A stretch of 64,000 nucleotides of DNA from Mucilaginibacter sp. (GCA_031292485.1 JARLHA010000037.1:217655-281654), one strand, 5' to 3'. Numbered from the stretch's first letter, positions 18,742 through 28,707 are shown. Notes: generated by a model not told the origin, from the letters alone. Numbers and translations: made by a program.

Positions 18742-21666
18742 TTACTCTGGATTGCCGCCTGGCCCGCCACCAGGTCCACCCGGCCCTCCATCTCTTCTGA
18801 ACCCGCGCATACCAGGCCCGTGTGTTGGCGCTTTCCCGGCAAATTTTTGCAGCCTCAGCGTAAATGTAGCCAGGTAATAACGTGCCAGCCTGTTGACGTG
18901 CGACTCCGTAATTGAATTGGCATTGGTTGAAGAAGTAAAACCTGTGTTTTGGTTAAATAAGTCAAATGCAGATAGGCGTATAGTACCCCGGTGATCTTTC
19001 ATAAAACGGCGTTCGACATACATGTTTAAAATATTAGGGTTGGTAATTTTAAGGCCCGGATCATAACCATAATTAGTGGCATGTGTATAGTCATAACTAA
19101 AGGTCCAGTCGCCAAAATAATTTTTTCCATTGATGCCGGTATTCCAGGTTCTCACATTAGCCGTTCCGTTGGTTATAAAATCCTTTACTGAATTGTCTGT
19201 TTTGTTGATGGCATAATTCGTTAACAACTGGGCGTCAATCTTATCCGGTATATCAATCCTGAATTGAAACTGCGGCGTGAATTGTAAGTTTTTTGAAATG
19301 TTTTTCTCCGTTGTTTCATCATAAGTTACCGGGTCGATATTTGTCAAAAAGCCCACATTGTTCGCATAGGTAACGGTGCCCCTGAAATATAAAGTAAACT
19401 TGCGGTTGTCCAGGGGTTTTGCGTAGGTTAACTGTCCCGAAGTGGTATTATAGCCGCTGGTATTCTGATACTTTGTTAATATCGTATTTTGAAAAGCAGT
19501 GTCGGGCAGGTATTTGTGCGGAAATGTAATGGTATTTGAGGCTACATAGTTGGATATGGCCTGGTATTGAATACTTGCAAAAAATATATCACCGGTTTGA
19601 AAGCTAAAATTATTATACCGGATAGAAAAGTTATTGGTAAACTGCGGCGCAAGATGGGGATTACCTTCTACCGGGTAAAGGGCATTTGAAAAGTCAATAA
19701 CTGGTTGCAATTGCGAAAATGAAGGCGTGCTGCTTGAGCCATTATAATTTACAGAGAAATTCCTGCTTCTTGAAAAATTATATACAAAGCGGGCGGTTGG
19801 AATAAAATTAAAGGTGGAAACATGCGTGCTGGCCCCGGTTGCAGGCGAATAGCCGCTTAACACCGCAGGTTGCGCCCCAATACCGAGGGTATAATTGTAT
19901 TTTTTTTCGATAAAGCGATAGTTAACGCCGACTTTATTTGTAGTAAAAGTATAATTGTATTGATTGCTCAACGCACTGTCCCTGGTGAATACCATACTTT
20001 GTGTGTCAAGTACAGCCATATCCGTTTTGTTATTTGTGGTGGCTGAATAATTCAATGCGTAAGTTAATTCCAGATAAGATAACTTTCCGATGGGCAAAAG
20101 ATAGGATAATGACGTACCATAGCTATTTGTGCGGCTATAGGTACTGATCATTTGGTTCAGCGGCGCTGTTGGCGTTCCGGAAGTATAGTTATAAACCGGG
20201 TTTTGGTATGAATTGCCGGGCGCAGAGTTTAAGGTTACGTTAATGCTCAAATTGTTGCGATGTGGCAGCCTGCGATTATATAAAGCGGTAAACCCATACG
20301 TTGGCGCATGAGAATCGGCGTTGGTGAGCACCGTGTAAATGGTAGGCGGCGGCACCGAACTTGTAAAATTGTCGGCTTCGTTGTCAAAAGTTTTCGTACC
20401 CGCATACGAGAAGGTTGGGGTAACTTTCAGATAATTGATGGTGTCCGGTTTGTATTCCATATTCCAGGTAAACCGGTGGTTTATGTTTTCAATATTATCA
20501 ATGCTGTTTTGCTTCTGCTCACTTGGATTTGTAGGGTTGGTATTTCGCTGGTTGTTGATTGTAGTTGTTGATACCGTGTTGTCGGCAAAACTGTAACTAC
20601 CGTAAACTGAAAGATATTTACCCCATTGATCCCTGAAATTTGCTCCAATAGAATGAGCATCGCTGATGCCGTTTTGCGTACTGGTGAGGCTGCCATTGTT
20701 TTGTCCGCCCCTGGCAGCGTTACCGCGGCCACCACCACCGCCTCCTCCACCAAAACCGCCGCCGCCACCACCGGCACCGCCGGTTGAATTAAAGCTGAAA
20801 GTGTTTGCATTGGTGTTATTAATACTTCCCAAAACAGCTATTTGCTGATCACCGTTAAAGTTAAAAGCGTTTACAGACACTAAATGCCTGTTTGCATCAG
20901 GAATTCCCTGGCTCTGCGGAAGAGCATCCTCGCCATCGCCGGCAGTAGCCTGGCCAAAATAACCGTAGTTTTTATCCTTTCGGATAGTGATATTCATGAT
21001 CTTATCGGGCTCGCCGGTTTTTACTCCGGTAAGGTTTGCCTGGTCACCGTAATCATCAATCATCTGGATATTTTCAACCACGTCGGCAGGCAGGTTTTTT
21101 GTCGCACTTTGCACATCCCCGCCCATAAAATCCTTGCCGTTTATCCGCACTTTGGTAACCTGTTTTCCCTGCGTAGTAACATTACCGTTAATATCAACAT
21201 CAACGCCAGGCAGCTTTTTTATCAGGTCTTCAACCGGGGCATTTTCGCGTACCTTATAAGCGCTGGCCTTGTATTCAACGGTATCTTCTTTTATGGTGAT
21301 AGGTATTACCCCAACAATATTTACCTGGTTAAGCATACGCGCTTCGCTTTTTAGTACGATGGTGCCTAAATCAGCTGGCGTTTTGTCATTTGCGAGTGTG
21401 TAATGTCTCTTAAGGGTAATATACCCTATTGACGAAATCGTAACAACAACTTTATAGCCTTTTATCGAAGGGAATACAAATTTACCGTTTACATCAGTAA
21501 CGGTAACGGTGCTGTCATGCTGGTCAGAAACAAGGGTTATTGAAGTACCCGGAAGTGTTTGTTTGGTTGAATCGATAACGGTTCCGTGTACTTCTCTTCC
21601 GCTTTGAGCGAAAGCATAAGTCGTTGCGAAAACTGAGAGGATCAATATGTTAAATATAGCTTTCAT
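18742..21666 (-). CDS. TonB-receptor-like outer membrane beta-barrel protein
   Basis: 974-aa outer membrane protein: signal peptide (1-20, ending AFAQ), carboxypeptidase-regulatory-like beta-sandwich (about 22-110), plug-like domain (about 115-215, with VEDLIKKLPGVDVDINGNV and KVRINGKDFMGGD), then a long beta-barrel of the OMP_b-brl_3 type ending near an aromatic LARYYLATFTLRLQKF strand. It is unlike SusC, and the substrate is unknown. Two glycine-rich tracts are unusual: one near 295-325 (GGAGGGGGGFGGGGGGGGRG, split by few other residues) and one at the very C-terminus (GGPGGPGGGPGG). Such tails occur in a Bacteroidota subfamily. Confidence 0.88.
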   Translation of the reverse strand: MKAIFNILILSVFATTYAFAQSGREVHGTVIDSTKQTLPGTSITLVSDQHDSTVTVTDVNGKFVFPSIKGYKVVVTISSIGYITLKRHYTLANDKTPADLGTIVLKSEARMLNQVNIVGVIPITIKEDTVEYKASAYKVRENAPVEDLIKKLPGVDVDINGNVTTQGKQVTKVRINGKDFMGGDVQSATKNLPADVVENIQMIDDYGDQANLTGVKTGEPDKIMNITIRKDKNYGYFGQATAGDGEDALPQSQGIPDANRHLVSVNAFNFNGDQQIAVLGSINNTNANTFSFNSTGGAGGGGGGFGGGGGGGGRGNAARGGQNNGSLTSTQNGISDAHSIGANFRDQWGKYLSVYGSYSFADNTVSTTTINNQRNTNPTNPSEQKQNSIDNIENINHRFTWNMEYKPDTINYLKVTPTFSYAGTKTFDNEADNFTSSVPPPTIYTVLTNADSHAPTYGFTALYNRRLPHRNNLSINVTLNSAPGNSYQNPVYNYTSGTPTAPLNQMISTYSRTNSYGTSLSYLLPIGKLSYLELTYALNYSATTNNKTDMAVLDTQSMVFTRDSALSNQYNYTFTTNKVGVNYRFIEKKYNYTLGIGAQPAVLSGYSPATGASTHVSTFNFIPTARFVYNFSRSRNFSVNYNGSSSTPSFSQLQPVIDFSNALYPVEGNPHLAPQFTNNFSIRYNNFSFQTGDIFFASIQYQAISNYVASNTITFPHKYLPDTAFQNTILTKYQNTSGYNTTSGQLTYAKPLDNRKFTLYFRGTVTYANNVGFLTNIDPVTYDETTEKNISKNLQFTPQFQFRIDIPDKIDAQLLTNYAINKTDNSVKDFITNGTANVRTWNTGINGKNYFGDWTFSYDYTHATNYGYDPGLKITNPNILNMYVERRFMKDHRGTIRLSAFDLFNQNTGFTSSTNANSITESHVNRLARYYLATFTLRLQKFAGKAPTHGPGMRGFRRDGGPGGPGGGPGGNPE

Positions 21667-21800
21667 TCGGGTATTAAAATACTGTTAGCTTAATTTATAT
21701 GTATAAGGCACAAAACTGATGCAAATGTTCAATTATAAAATGTTAAATAATTAATAATCATAGCATTGTTACATACCTGGCTATAGTATTGTTACAAACG

Positions 21801-21830
21801 AAAAAGCCCCCCGGAGAAACCGGAGGGCTT
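21801..21830 (-). terminator. Rho-independent terminator of collagen-like gene
   Basis: On the minus strand a 10-bp GC-rich stem (AGCCCTCCGG / CCGGGGGGCT, one GU) is followed by TTTTT. It lies 39 nt after the stop of the minus-strand collagen-like gene. Confidence 0.85.
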
Positions 21831-21868
21831 AACATATTTACTGTTATGTATTTTATAAATTATTGATA

Positions 21869-22801
21869 TTAGTTTGAAAGGTGCAAAGCTTGTGAAACCT
21901 GAGAGAAGTTTTTAAAGTTAAGATGCGGATTGGCAACATTCAATTGTGTAAGTCCTGAGCCTGAAATTACCACAATTCTGAAGTCAAATGCATTTGCAAG
22001 GGTAAAGTTCGCCTTAAGGTCAACAAAACCTACTCCGAAATCTGACAGGTCGATGGTGTTGCCTGCCTCTGAGTAAGGGATAGCATACCAGCTGCCCGAT
22101 GTCCCGGTGTTTCTCAGGTAGATCAATACCGTGCCCTGGTCAACAATATCCTGTGTAATAGCAGGGATCGAAAGCCTGGTTAAACCTACTTCAACAACGC
22201 CCATTCCTTTCAATATATAGCTTTGAACGTTCGCATTGCCCTGGGCGCCTGTTGCGCCGGTGGCACCTGTTGCGCCGGTGGCACCCCTGGCACCAGTAGC
22301 ACCAGTAGCACCAGTAGCACCTGTTGCACCTGTTGCGCCGGTAGCACCTTTAGGGCCTTGCGGACCTGTTGCGCCGACAGCGCCTGTTGCGCCGGTAGCA
22401 CCTGTTGCGCCGGCAGCGCCTGTTGCGCCGGTAGCACCTGTTGCGCCGGTAGCACCTGTTGCGCCGGTAGCACCGATGGATCCTTGCGGTCCAGCCGGAC
22501 CTACCGGACCTTGAGCGCCATTAGTTCCGTTTGTGCCGGCAACACCCGTAGCTCCCGTAGCTCCCGTAGCGCCGGTAGCACCCGTTGCGCCGGTAGCACC
22601 TGTTGCGCCGGTAGCACCTGTTGCGCCACCTGAAGGGCCTTGCGGTCCGGCAGGCCCGGTTGCGCCAATTACTCCCTGCGAGCCGGTGGCTCCGGTAGCT
22701 CCGGTAGCTCCGGCAGGCCCGGCTGTTTTATCCTTTTTACATGCTGCAATGCTCAACAGGCACATAAATGTAATTGGTAGTAAAAGTCTGTTTGATTTCA
22801 T
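21869..22801 (-). CDS. Collagen-like lipoprotein (long GAT-repeat)
   Basis: 310-aa predicted lipoprotein from ATG 22801 ([12 protein letters not shown]); an upstream in-frame ATG gives a Lys/Ile-rich leader that is less plausible. The lipobox is SIAACKKDK (Cys about 20). Gly-X-Y triplets run from about residue 27 to 190, mostly GAT with a few GPQ/GPA units, predicting a triple helix about 160 residues long. The C-terminal domain (about 190-310) ends [16 protein letters not shown] and is homologous to the end of the protein at 2349-2966. The repeat DNA is prone to slippage, so length variation between strains is likely. Confidence 0.8.
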   Translation of the reverse strand: MKSNRLLLPITFMCLLSIAACKKDKTAGPAGATGATGATGSQGVIGATGPAGPQGPSGGATGATGATGATGATGATGATGATGATGVAGTNGTNGAQGPVGPAGPQGSIGATGATGATGATGATGATGAAGATGATGATGAVGATGPQGPKGATGATGATGATGATGATGARGATGATGATGATGAQGNANVQSYILKGMGVVEVGLTRLSIPAITQDIVDQGTVLIYLRNTGTSGSWYAIPYSEAGNTIDLSDFGVGFVDLKANFTLANAFDFRIVVISGSGLTQLNVANPHLNFKNFSQVSQALHLSN

Positions 22802-23044
22802 AACTAACGAATAATTTAATTTCTTAATAATTTCAAGTTTGATTTTGATTTTGATTTTCACTTTCTACGGTAATTAGTTTCAATAGGTTACAATTCTTGT
22901 TATATGAAAAATATTTACCTGATATTTTATATTATTAAAACAGGCTTAAGGATAGCAAAAACTAAACATTTGTTTAAAACTTAGCACGCCATTTTTAAAA
23001 CTTATGGCACGGTTTTTCGTTTAAAAATATTAAAATATTAACCT

Positions 23045-23314
23045 ATGAATAATGTAAGCGGATCATTGCACTCAAAAGTGCATAAGTGGATTGATGCCAT
23101 CGGTTTCAGGTTAAATGGGTCGCAAACTAATTTTAAGGACAATGTAACGACTAATCATTATTTTTTCGAAACCTTCAATTTTTTTGAAAAGGCGAAAAAT
23201 AATGACCCTAAAAACTCTAAGTTTTTATGCTTCGACGCTTACGGCGAATCTATAAAGGTTAAGTCGCTTTTAGATCTTCAAACAGCTTTCTTTGAAAATA
23301 TCAGCCAGCTTTAA
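23045..23314 (+). CDS. Hypothetical 89-aa protein
   Basis: Small, probably cytoplasmic protein with no signal or membrane segment. I do not recognise it. It is rich in Asn, Lys and Phe (FFETFNFFEKAKNN near 40) and ends SLLDLQTAFFENISQL. Support for being real comes from isolation between the collagen-like gene and a strong terminator 51 nt after its stop. Confidence 0.5.
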   Translation: MNNVSGSLHSKVHKWIDAIGFRLNGSQTNFKDNVTTNHYFFETFNFFEKAKNNDPKNSKFLCFDAYGESIKVKSLLDLQTAFFENISQL

Positions 23315-23365
23315 AAACGGCAGGCATTTTACTTAGCGCTTTCAATTATATTTCCCGTTTTGGGC

Positions 23366-23403
23366 CCAGCAAAAAGCCCTGCATTTGCAGGGCTTTTTGC
23401 TGG
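23366..23403. terminator. Perfect bidirectional terminator
   Basis: 17-bp perfect inverted repeat (CCAGCAAAAAGCCCTGC / its complement) with an ATTT loop. A-tract and T-tract sit within the arms, so it can end transcription of the plus-strand 89-aa gene and the minus-strand metalloprotease gene. Confidence 0.9.
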
Positions 23404-23426
23404 TAATATTCTCGTTTTTACCGATC

Positions 23427-26036
23427 CTAAGGGCGGCTGTTATTGTCTGACTCAATGTTTTCATCAACCGGAAGATCAAGTGTTATCCCCCTGCTGGTTG
23501 ATGGCGGCAAATTGATTACAGGTTTATTGGGGTTCAATGCATCTTTTATCCTTGCATCCAGGTCGGCATAATGTGCTGCCGTTATCGGGTCGCCGCCTTT
23601 AGGTAAACGCGAATCGATCAGCTTTAACTCGACACGTACCATCGGCCTGATATCCGACAACATCATGTTAATTGGTGTCATACCAAACGACGCCAGCTGG
23701 GTTGATGAGATCCCGGGGGGGCTCTTAAAATCATCTGTTAATAAGCTTTTCAGGTCCTCAATATAAGCACGCTGCAGGTTTCTTTTATATACATCCGGTT
23801 TGCCGGCGGTAAAGATCCCGCCACGCAGGTCAGTAAAAAGGTCGGACACCGTATAGGCTTTAGTACCATTTTTTACCTCATTGTCATACATTCTGGACAG
23901 TCTCGGCGGAAAAAGCACATTATTCAATACAGCAGTTTGCACACTTTTTACCCGGTTAACCATTACCCCGTTGTCAAACTTGCTTAATTCAGGGTTGTTG
24001 ATGAGCCATGCCGGGGTGGTAAATAATTGTGTATTAAAAAATATGATTGCATCATGCTGCCTGTCTTTACTTATAAAATTATAAACCGGCCCGTTTTGAT
24101 CATATGTTTTAAAGTTCTCGTTCATGCCGCCAACATTAGTTGCCACATGGCCCATATAACGGTAAAACTGGGTCAATACTTCAAGGTATAATTCCTGCAG
24201 ATCGCTGTAATCCTCGCCTTTCTGGTAGGTCCAGGTTTCTATGTTAGGTAAAATACGTTTTAAATTGGCAATGCCATACGTTCCTGCTTTCATAGCGTTG
24301 TCGCCAAGGTCCTCGCTTTGCAAGCGCGGGTCGATGCTGGTACCCTGGCGGCCGAAATAATAAAGCGGGTTGCCGGCCTTTTCCTTCACCCATTCATCCA
24401 GGATCTCTTTTTCCTGTTTGGGTGTTTTTTTGCCCGGGAGCCACGTATAACCCCATTTAATGGCCCATTTGTCATATTCGCCTATCTGCGGATAAAAATG
24501 GGTAACCCCGTCGCCAGGCTGGGCGATATAATTGAAGCGGGCATAATCCATAATGGATGGCGCGGTGCCATGCTTATCAGTAAAGCTTTTTGACCGCAGC
24601 GAATCAACCGGGTAAGCATAGCTGGATCCAAAGTTATGCGGCAAACCAAGCGTATGCCCTATCTCATGCGATGAAACAAAACGGATCAGGTTGCCCATTT
24701 GCTCGTCGGTGAATTTAGCGTGACGGGCGTCGCCGTTAGCGGCTGCGGTTTGCACAAAATACCAGTTGCGCAGCAAATTCATAACGTTGTGGTACCAGCC
24801 CACATGGCTTTCCAGGATCTCGCCGGTTCGCGGATCGGAAATGTGCGGGCCGTAGGCATTCTCTACATCCGAGGCGAAATAACGCACTACCGTATAGCGG
24901 GCATCTTCAGTGCTAAACTCCGGGTCCTCCTTAGGCGTCGGGGCTTCTTTGCCCACAATGGCGTTTTTAAACCCTGCGGCTTCGAAGGCCACGTTCCAGT
25001 CGTTTATACCGGCTATAAGGTAAGGTACCCATTTTTTAGGGGTTGCCGGATCAATATAAAATACGATCTGTTTTTTGGGCTCAACCAGCTCGCCGCGAGC
25101 GTAAGCGGCTTCGTCCTTTGGCTCCAGCTTCCAGCGGTGGATATACGAGGTTACCAGGGCCTTTTGCGCGCCGGTACCGTAATCCGTTTGCGTTTGCCCG
25201 AAAAAGCCAACTCTGTTGTCGCTTAAACGCGGTTTCATCGGCGTTTTTGGAAGCAATAACATCGAGGTGTTAAACTCAAAAGTAATAGCGGCGTTGCTGT
25301 TATCCGTAGGCGACTCGCCGGCACGGTAGGTTTTCAGCGTGCGTGCTTCAATATTTATGGGGAAGCTTTTGATGGTATCGATATACGATCGGCTGTTATC
25401 AACCCCCGAGATCTTATAAGCCTTTTTCAGTTCATCGGTTATGCCTATCGCGGCTACATCGCCATTGTAAAAATCAGTTACGTCAATCACCACCCCGGTA
25501 GTGTCTTTATTAAAAGCCTTGATGTCAAATGAGGCAAGTATAGCATCCAGGTTTGAGTTTTTTACCGATTTGTACATATCGCTGCTGCTATCGGCCCTGA
25601 CGGTATAGCTGGGTACCCTGATGAAGATCTGCTTATCATGGCGCTCCCACTTCCAAACCTGCTCATTGGCTTCCTCGCCGCCGTATTGCTGGGTAAACAC
25701 CTTTATATTGGCAGGCGTTTTCATGAAACGGGTAATCACCTCCATCTCGCGGCCCAGCAGCGAATCCGGGATCTCGTAATAATACTTATTCTCTACTTTA
25801 TAGGTATTAAAAAGGCCTTTGTCAACCTTGGTCTTTTCAGGGATCACATCGCTGAATTTCTTAATGCCTTCCTTTTTGTCCTTGCCTACGGTGGCGGTGG
25901 TGGTTGTTCCGTTGGCCGAAGTGGTTTTAACGGTAAGCGTTACCGCCTCCTTTTTGGTTTTGCACGAGCTGGCCGCGACACCGCCTATAATGGCCGCAAT
26001 TAACACGTAACGGTTTATTTTTAAATATCCGGGCAT
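23427..26036 (-). CDS. Zinc metalloprotease lipoprotein (DUF5117/DUF5118 type)
   Basis: 869-aa exported protease. The ATG at 26036 is chosen because it places a signal and lipobox (IGGVAASSCKTKK) at the N-terminus. The metzincin-like zinc motif HEIGHTLGLPH (HExxHxxGxxH) lies near residue 455, followed by NFGSS. DUF5118-like N-terminal and DUF5117 regions precede it; the C-terminal part is of the DUF4953 type. The domain order is typical of large Bacteroidota secreted metallopeptidases; the natural substrate is unknown. It ends 24 nt from the shared terminator. Confidence 0.88.
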   Translation of the reverse strand: MPGYLKINRYVLIAAIIGGVAASSCKTKKEAVTLTVKTTSANGTTTTATVGKDKKEGIKKFSDVIPEKTKVDKGLFNTYKVENKYYYEIPDSLLGREMEVITRFMKTPANIKVFTQQYGGEEANEQVWKWERHDKQIFIRVPSYTVRADSSSDMYKSVKNSNLDAILASFDIKAFNKDTTGVVIDVTDFYNGDVAAIGITDELKKAYKISGVDNSRSYIDTIKSFPINIEARTLKTYRAGESPTDNSNAAITFEFNTSMLLLPKTPMKPRLSDNRVGFFGQTQTDYGTGAQKALVTSYIHRWKLEPKDEAAYARGELVEPKKQIVFYIDPATPKKWVPYLIAGINDWNVAFEAAGFKNAIVGKEAPTPKEDPEFSTEDARYTVVRYFASDVENAYGPHISDPRTGEILESHVGWYHNVMNLLRNWYFVQTAAANGDARHAKFTDEQMGNLIRFVSSHEIGHTLGLPHNFGSSYAYPVDSLRSKSFTDKHGTAPSIMDYARFNYIAQPGDGVTHFYPQIGEYDKWAIKWGYTWLPGKKTPKQEKEILDEWVKEKAGNPLYYFGRQGTSIDPRLQSEDLGDNAMKAGTYGIANLKRILPNIETWTYQKGEDYSDLQELYLEVLTQFYRYMGHVATNVGGMNENFKTYDQNGPVYNFISKDRQHDAIIFFNTQLFTTPAWLINNPELSKFDNGVMVNRVKSVQTAVLNNVLFPPRLSRMYDNEVKNGTKAYTVSDLFTDLRGGIFTAGKPDVYKRNLQRAYIEDLKSLLTDDFKSPPGISSTQLASFGMTPINMMLSDIRPMVRVELKLIDSRLPKGGDPITAAHYADLDARIKDALNPNKPVINLPPSTSRGITLDLPVDENIESDNNSRP

Positions 26037-26428
26037 ATCAATAATCAAATTAGTTGGTAAAGATGTAAACTTATGCAAAATACAAAGTATTTAATAATAT
26101 CCATGGTTTTGTTACAATAACCAACATCCATGGGTGTTCCCCTGGAAATTAGGAACAAGGGTGAACAGGAGGGAACACCAGGGAACACCCCCAAATATTT
26201 GAATTTTAGCTGTAAAACAGACGGAAATTGCTTCAACAACCAGCTAAAATTCGCCAAAAAACCATTAAATGGCCAAAACCCCCATTTATAGTTAATCGAC
26301 TTTATTTCAATATTTTAACTACATAAACCCTGGTTTTATCAAGTTAAACGTTATGAAAAAAACCAAGAAAATTGGTTCGAAGAGGTGTTTTTTGGGGTAT
26401 AAAACGCAATTTTTTGAAGCTTTTCCGG
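26037..26428. other. Gene-free spacer with inverted and direct repeats
   Basis: 392 bp between the protease start and the WYL gene end. It holds GGGTGTTCCCCTGG (26132-26145) facing CCAGGGAACACCC (26178-26190), an imperfect 13-bp inverted repeat, and inside the right part a direct repeat of GGGAACACC (26171 and 26181). It may be an operator region of the protease gene, or a decayed hairpin. Confidence 0.45.
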
Positions 26429-27466
26429 CTATTTATCCCTGTTTTCAGGTGCGGGATTTTCATACCGGCCCAATGCCATTGCCATTTCCGCTTTGAGTTG
26501 TTTTACCAGTTGGCGTGGACCTAATACCCTTATTTTCGACCCAAAACCCAATAACTCCCGCTCCAGCTCAAAGTTGGGGATTACCCGGATACTGAAGATC
26601 TTGCCGTCCTCATCTTCGCTCAGCAATTTTTGGGTGTGATGAATAGGTTTGGTAATAACATAAGGGGCATTGGCATTGTCTATCCAGAAAATAACTTCGC
26701 AGTCGCGCTGGTTGGGGTTTTTGGTCACCCCCAATACATCGCTGTAATAGGTGGCCAGGTTGATGCTGTTGTTTTCGCGATAGCTATCCTCATGCATATC
26801 AATGGCCTGCACCCTGTCGAGCGCCAGGGTTAGCAAGGGCGAATTCCGCGCATGCGACAGCCCCAGCACAAACCACCTGTTGCGGTATTCCTTCAATAAA
26901 TAAGCGCTAAACCCAAAGGTGCTTGCCTCCCGCGCCTTAAACGACCGGTAGGTAACGCCAATGGAATTTTTCGCCACGATGGCCCTCCTGATCACTTCTA
27001 TCCACTCCAGCCCCTTCAGGTTATCATTCTTCTCGAAATCGATTACCGGCGGGCTATGCGTTTTTTGCGTGTAGATCTTATCCTCCAGCTTACTCACCAT
27101 TTCGCTCAGGTCGGTAAAATGGTTAAAGCCTTTAAACTGCTGCAATAGGCTGGTCACCTCGCCCAACACCTGCATATCGTGGTTGTTGAGGGGGATATTG
27201 GTGATGCTGTACGCCTTATCGCTATAGGTATAATACTTTTTATCCACCACCACAATGGGCGCTTCGTAACCCAGCTTGTTGCTGCGCATCATCTCTATGT
27301 CGGCCTGTATGGTGCGGCGGCTTACGCCTGTGTTGATGCCCTGGTATTCGTACAGCGCATCGGCGCAGGCGTCGATGAGATCGTCCAGCGTCCATTTTTT
27401 GTAGCGGTTTTGGAGGCAGTTGTCCAGGGTTCTGTAGCGGATGAGGGCGTTGCGGTTTACAGGCAC
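26429..27466 (-). CDS. WYL-domain transcriptional regulator
   Basis: 345-aa regulator starting with GTG: the family start MPVNRNALIRYRTLDNCL fits the codon. An N-terminal winged HTH (about 20-85, with SRRTIQADIEMM) precedes the WYL domain (about 150-240) and a WCX-type C-terminal domain (about 250-330, WIDNANAPYVITKPIHHTQ). WYL proteins bind nucleic-acid or nucleotide ligands and often sit near defence or accessory loci. Here it directly borders an A+T-rich island. Confidence 0.88.
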   Translation of the reverse strand: MPVNRNALIRYRTLDNCLQNRYKKWTLDDLIDACADALYEYQGINTGVSRRTIQADIEMMRSNKLGYEAPIVVVDKKYYTYSDKAYSITNIPLNNHDMQVLGEVTSLLQQFKGFNHFTDLSEMVSKLEDKIYTQKTHSPPVIDFEKNDNLKGLEWIEVIRRAIVAKNSIGVTYRSFKAREASTFGFSAYLLKEYRNRWFVLGLSHARNSPLLTLALDRVQAIDMHEDSYRENNSINLATYYSDVLGVTKNPNQRDCEVIFWIDNANAPYVITKPIHHTQKLLSEDEDGKIFSIRVIPNFELERELLGFGSKIRVLGPRQLVKQLKAEMAMALGRYENPAPENRDK

Positions 27467-27734
27467 TTTGATTTACGATTTTAGAATTACGATTTACGAT
27501 TGGGTTAGTTGGCTATTGTTGTTTTACCTGGCATTTTTCTTTTATTCGGAGCCGCTGCCCGCTCATGGCCGCGGGGGGCTGTTAGTTATTCACGGGTTGT
27601 TTATTTTTTTATGGTGTGAATGATTGCTATCGCAATTTTTGTCTTGATAGGAGACTATATACGTGTTAGACCATGATAGCTAAAATTACACACAGTAATT
27701 TAGATTGCTATATTAGTAGTCTAAATCAAAAATC

Positions 27735-28454
27735 ATGCTTCAGTTTATCCTTTGGTTCGGTGTCATCGTCAACGTTTGTTCATTCATCGAAATATGTATT
27801 AAGCTATATAGAAACAAAACAATGAAATCAGTAATTAAAAGCCCCTACGGAAAATTTTTCCTTTATACATTCTGCATAACTTGTTTGGTTTATTTGCTAT
27901 TTATTAATTGGAGCAAGTTCCATTATGGAGATGAAAAGCCTAAAATTATTTACATAGATAGTTCTAAAAAAGAAAATATAAAATCAATTACACCTAAAAC
28001 GGAAACTGTATATGTTAAGCAAAAAACAGTTTATCCCCTAAAGTATAATTATAAAAAAAATAGCGATATAACCAAAAAGCAATTAACTCCACCTACTAAT
28101 GGTATAATATCAACAGGGGCAAACGCTCATAATGTAGCTGGAACGGGAAATAACATAGGTATTAATGGAGATTATAATGTAGTTTCAAAATTACCACAGC
28201 GAGAGGTGGACGATAAAACTATAGACGAATTATTAGGACATAATCCAAATCATCTGCCAATTAAAATAACATATTATCCTAATAATGAATGTTTTAAATT
28301 GTATAGCGAACTTAATATAAAACTAACAGCAAGGGGATATAAAGTAACATTTATATCAAGATGGAATTCGATGGGGAATGATAAAATAAGTAGCAACGTT
28401 GAATACTTTAATACAGACTCGATATTTTATATAACAATTTATAAGCAGGAATAA
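27735..28454 (+). CDS. Orphan membrane protein with Asn/Gly motif
   Basis: 239-aa protein I do not recognise. Two hydrophobic segments lie at about 5-22 and 40-58. A Lys/Thr-rich linker follows (60-115). A Gly/Asn stretch near 120-155 reads TGANAHNVAGTGNNIGINGD, like a short turn-rich beta segment. The last 70 residues form a small mixed fold (KITYYPNNECFKLYSEL...). Codon use is A+T-rich, unlike neighbours left of 27.4 kb, suggesting transfer. It is convergent with the XRE gene. Confidence 0.55.
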   Translation: MLQFILWFGVIVNVCSFIEICIKLYRNKTMKSVIKSPYGKFFLYTFCITCLVYLLFINWSKFHYGDEKPKIIYIDSSKKENIKSITPKTETVYVKQKTVYPLKYNYKKNSDITKKQLTPPTNGIISTGANAHNVAGTGNNIGINGDYNVVSKLPQREVDDKTIDELLGHNPNHLPIKITYYPNNECFKLYSELNIKLTARGYKVTFISRWNSMGNDKISSNVEYFNTDSIFYITIYKQE

Positions 28455-28496
28455 TTTAACTCTTTTCGGGTTTACCACGATTGTTAATGCACCCAA

Positions 28497-28706
28497 TCAA
28501 AGAAATTCTTTCACATCCATTTCTAAAACATCAGCGATACTCTTTAAGCTAAGGATATGACAATTCCGCATTCCCCGTTCTAAGAATGATAAGTTAGCCA
28601 TATCGATTTTGGTTAAAACTGCCATTTCGTTTATCGGTATCTTTTTGGATTTACGGGCAACTCTTATCTTTTGTCCCATTTCTTTTAAATATATATCGTT
28701 GCTCAT
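28497..28706 (-). CDS. Small XRE-type DNA-binding protein
   Basis: 69-aa helix-turn-helix protein. The HTH runs about 10-65 (GQKIRVARKSKKIPINEMAVLTKIDMANLSFLERGM). Its ATG lies one base after the stop codon of the IS1595 transposase on the same strand, so it is probably co-transcribed with, or carried by, that element. Could regulate the transposase or be an antitoxin-like orphan. Confidence 0.75.
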   Translation of the reverse strand: MSNDIYLKEMGQKIRVARKSKKIPINEMAVLTKIDMANLSFLERGMRNCHILSLKSIADVLEMDVKEFL

Positions 28707-28707
28707 A

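Noticed and set aside
22210..22814. Several long reading frames opposite the collagen-like gene (Ala/Pro/Val or Cys/Gly-rich)
   Set aside because: They arise from the GAT triplet repeat read in other frames; no start context, and composition is a pure repeat artefact.
26045..26257. 70-aa minus-strand frame upstream of the protease
   Set aside because: It runs through the inverted repeat region, has no recognisable family and no promoter logic.
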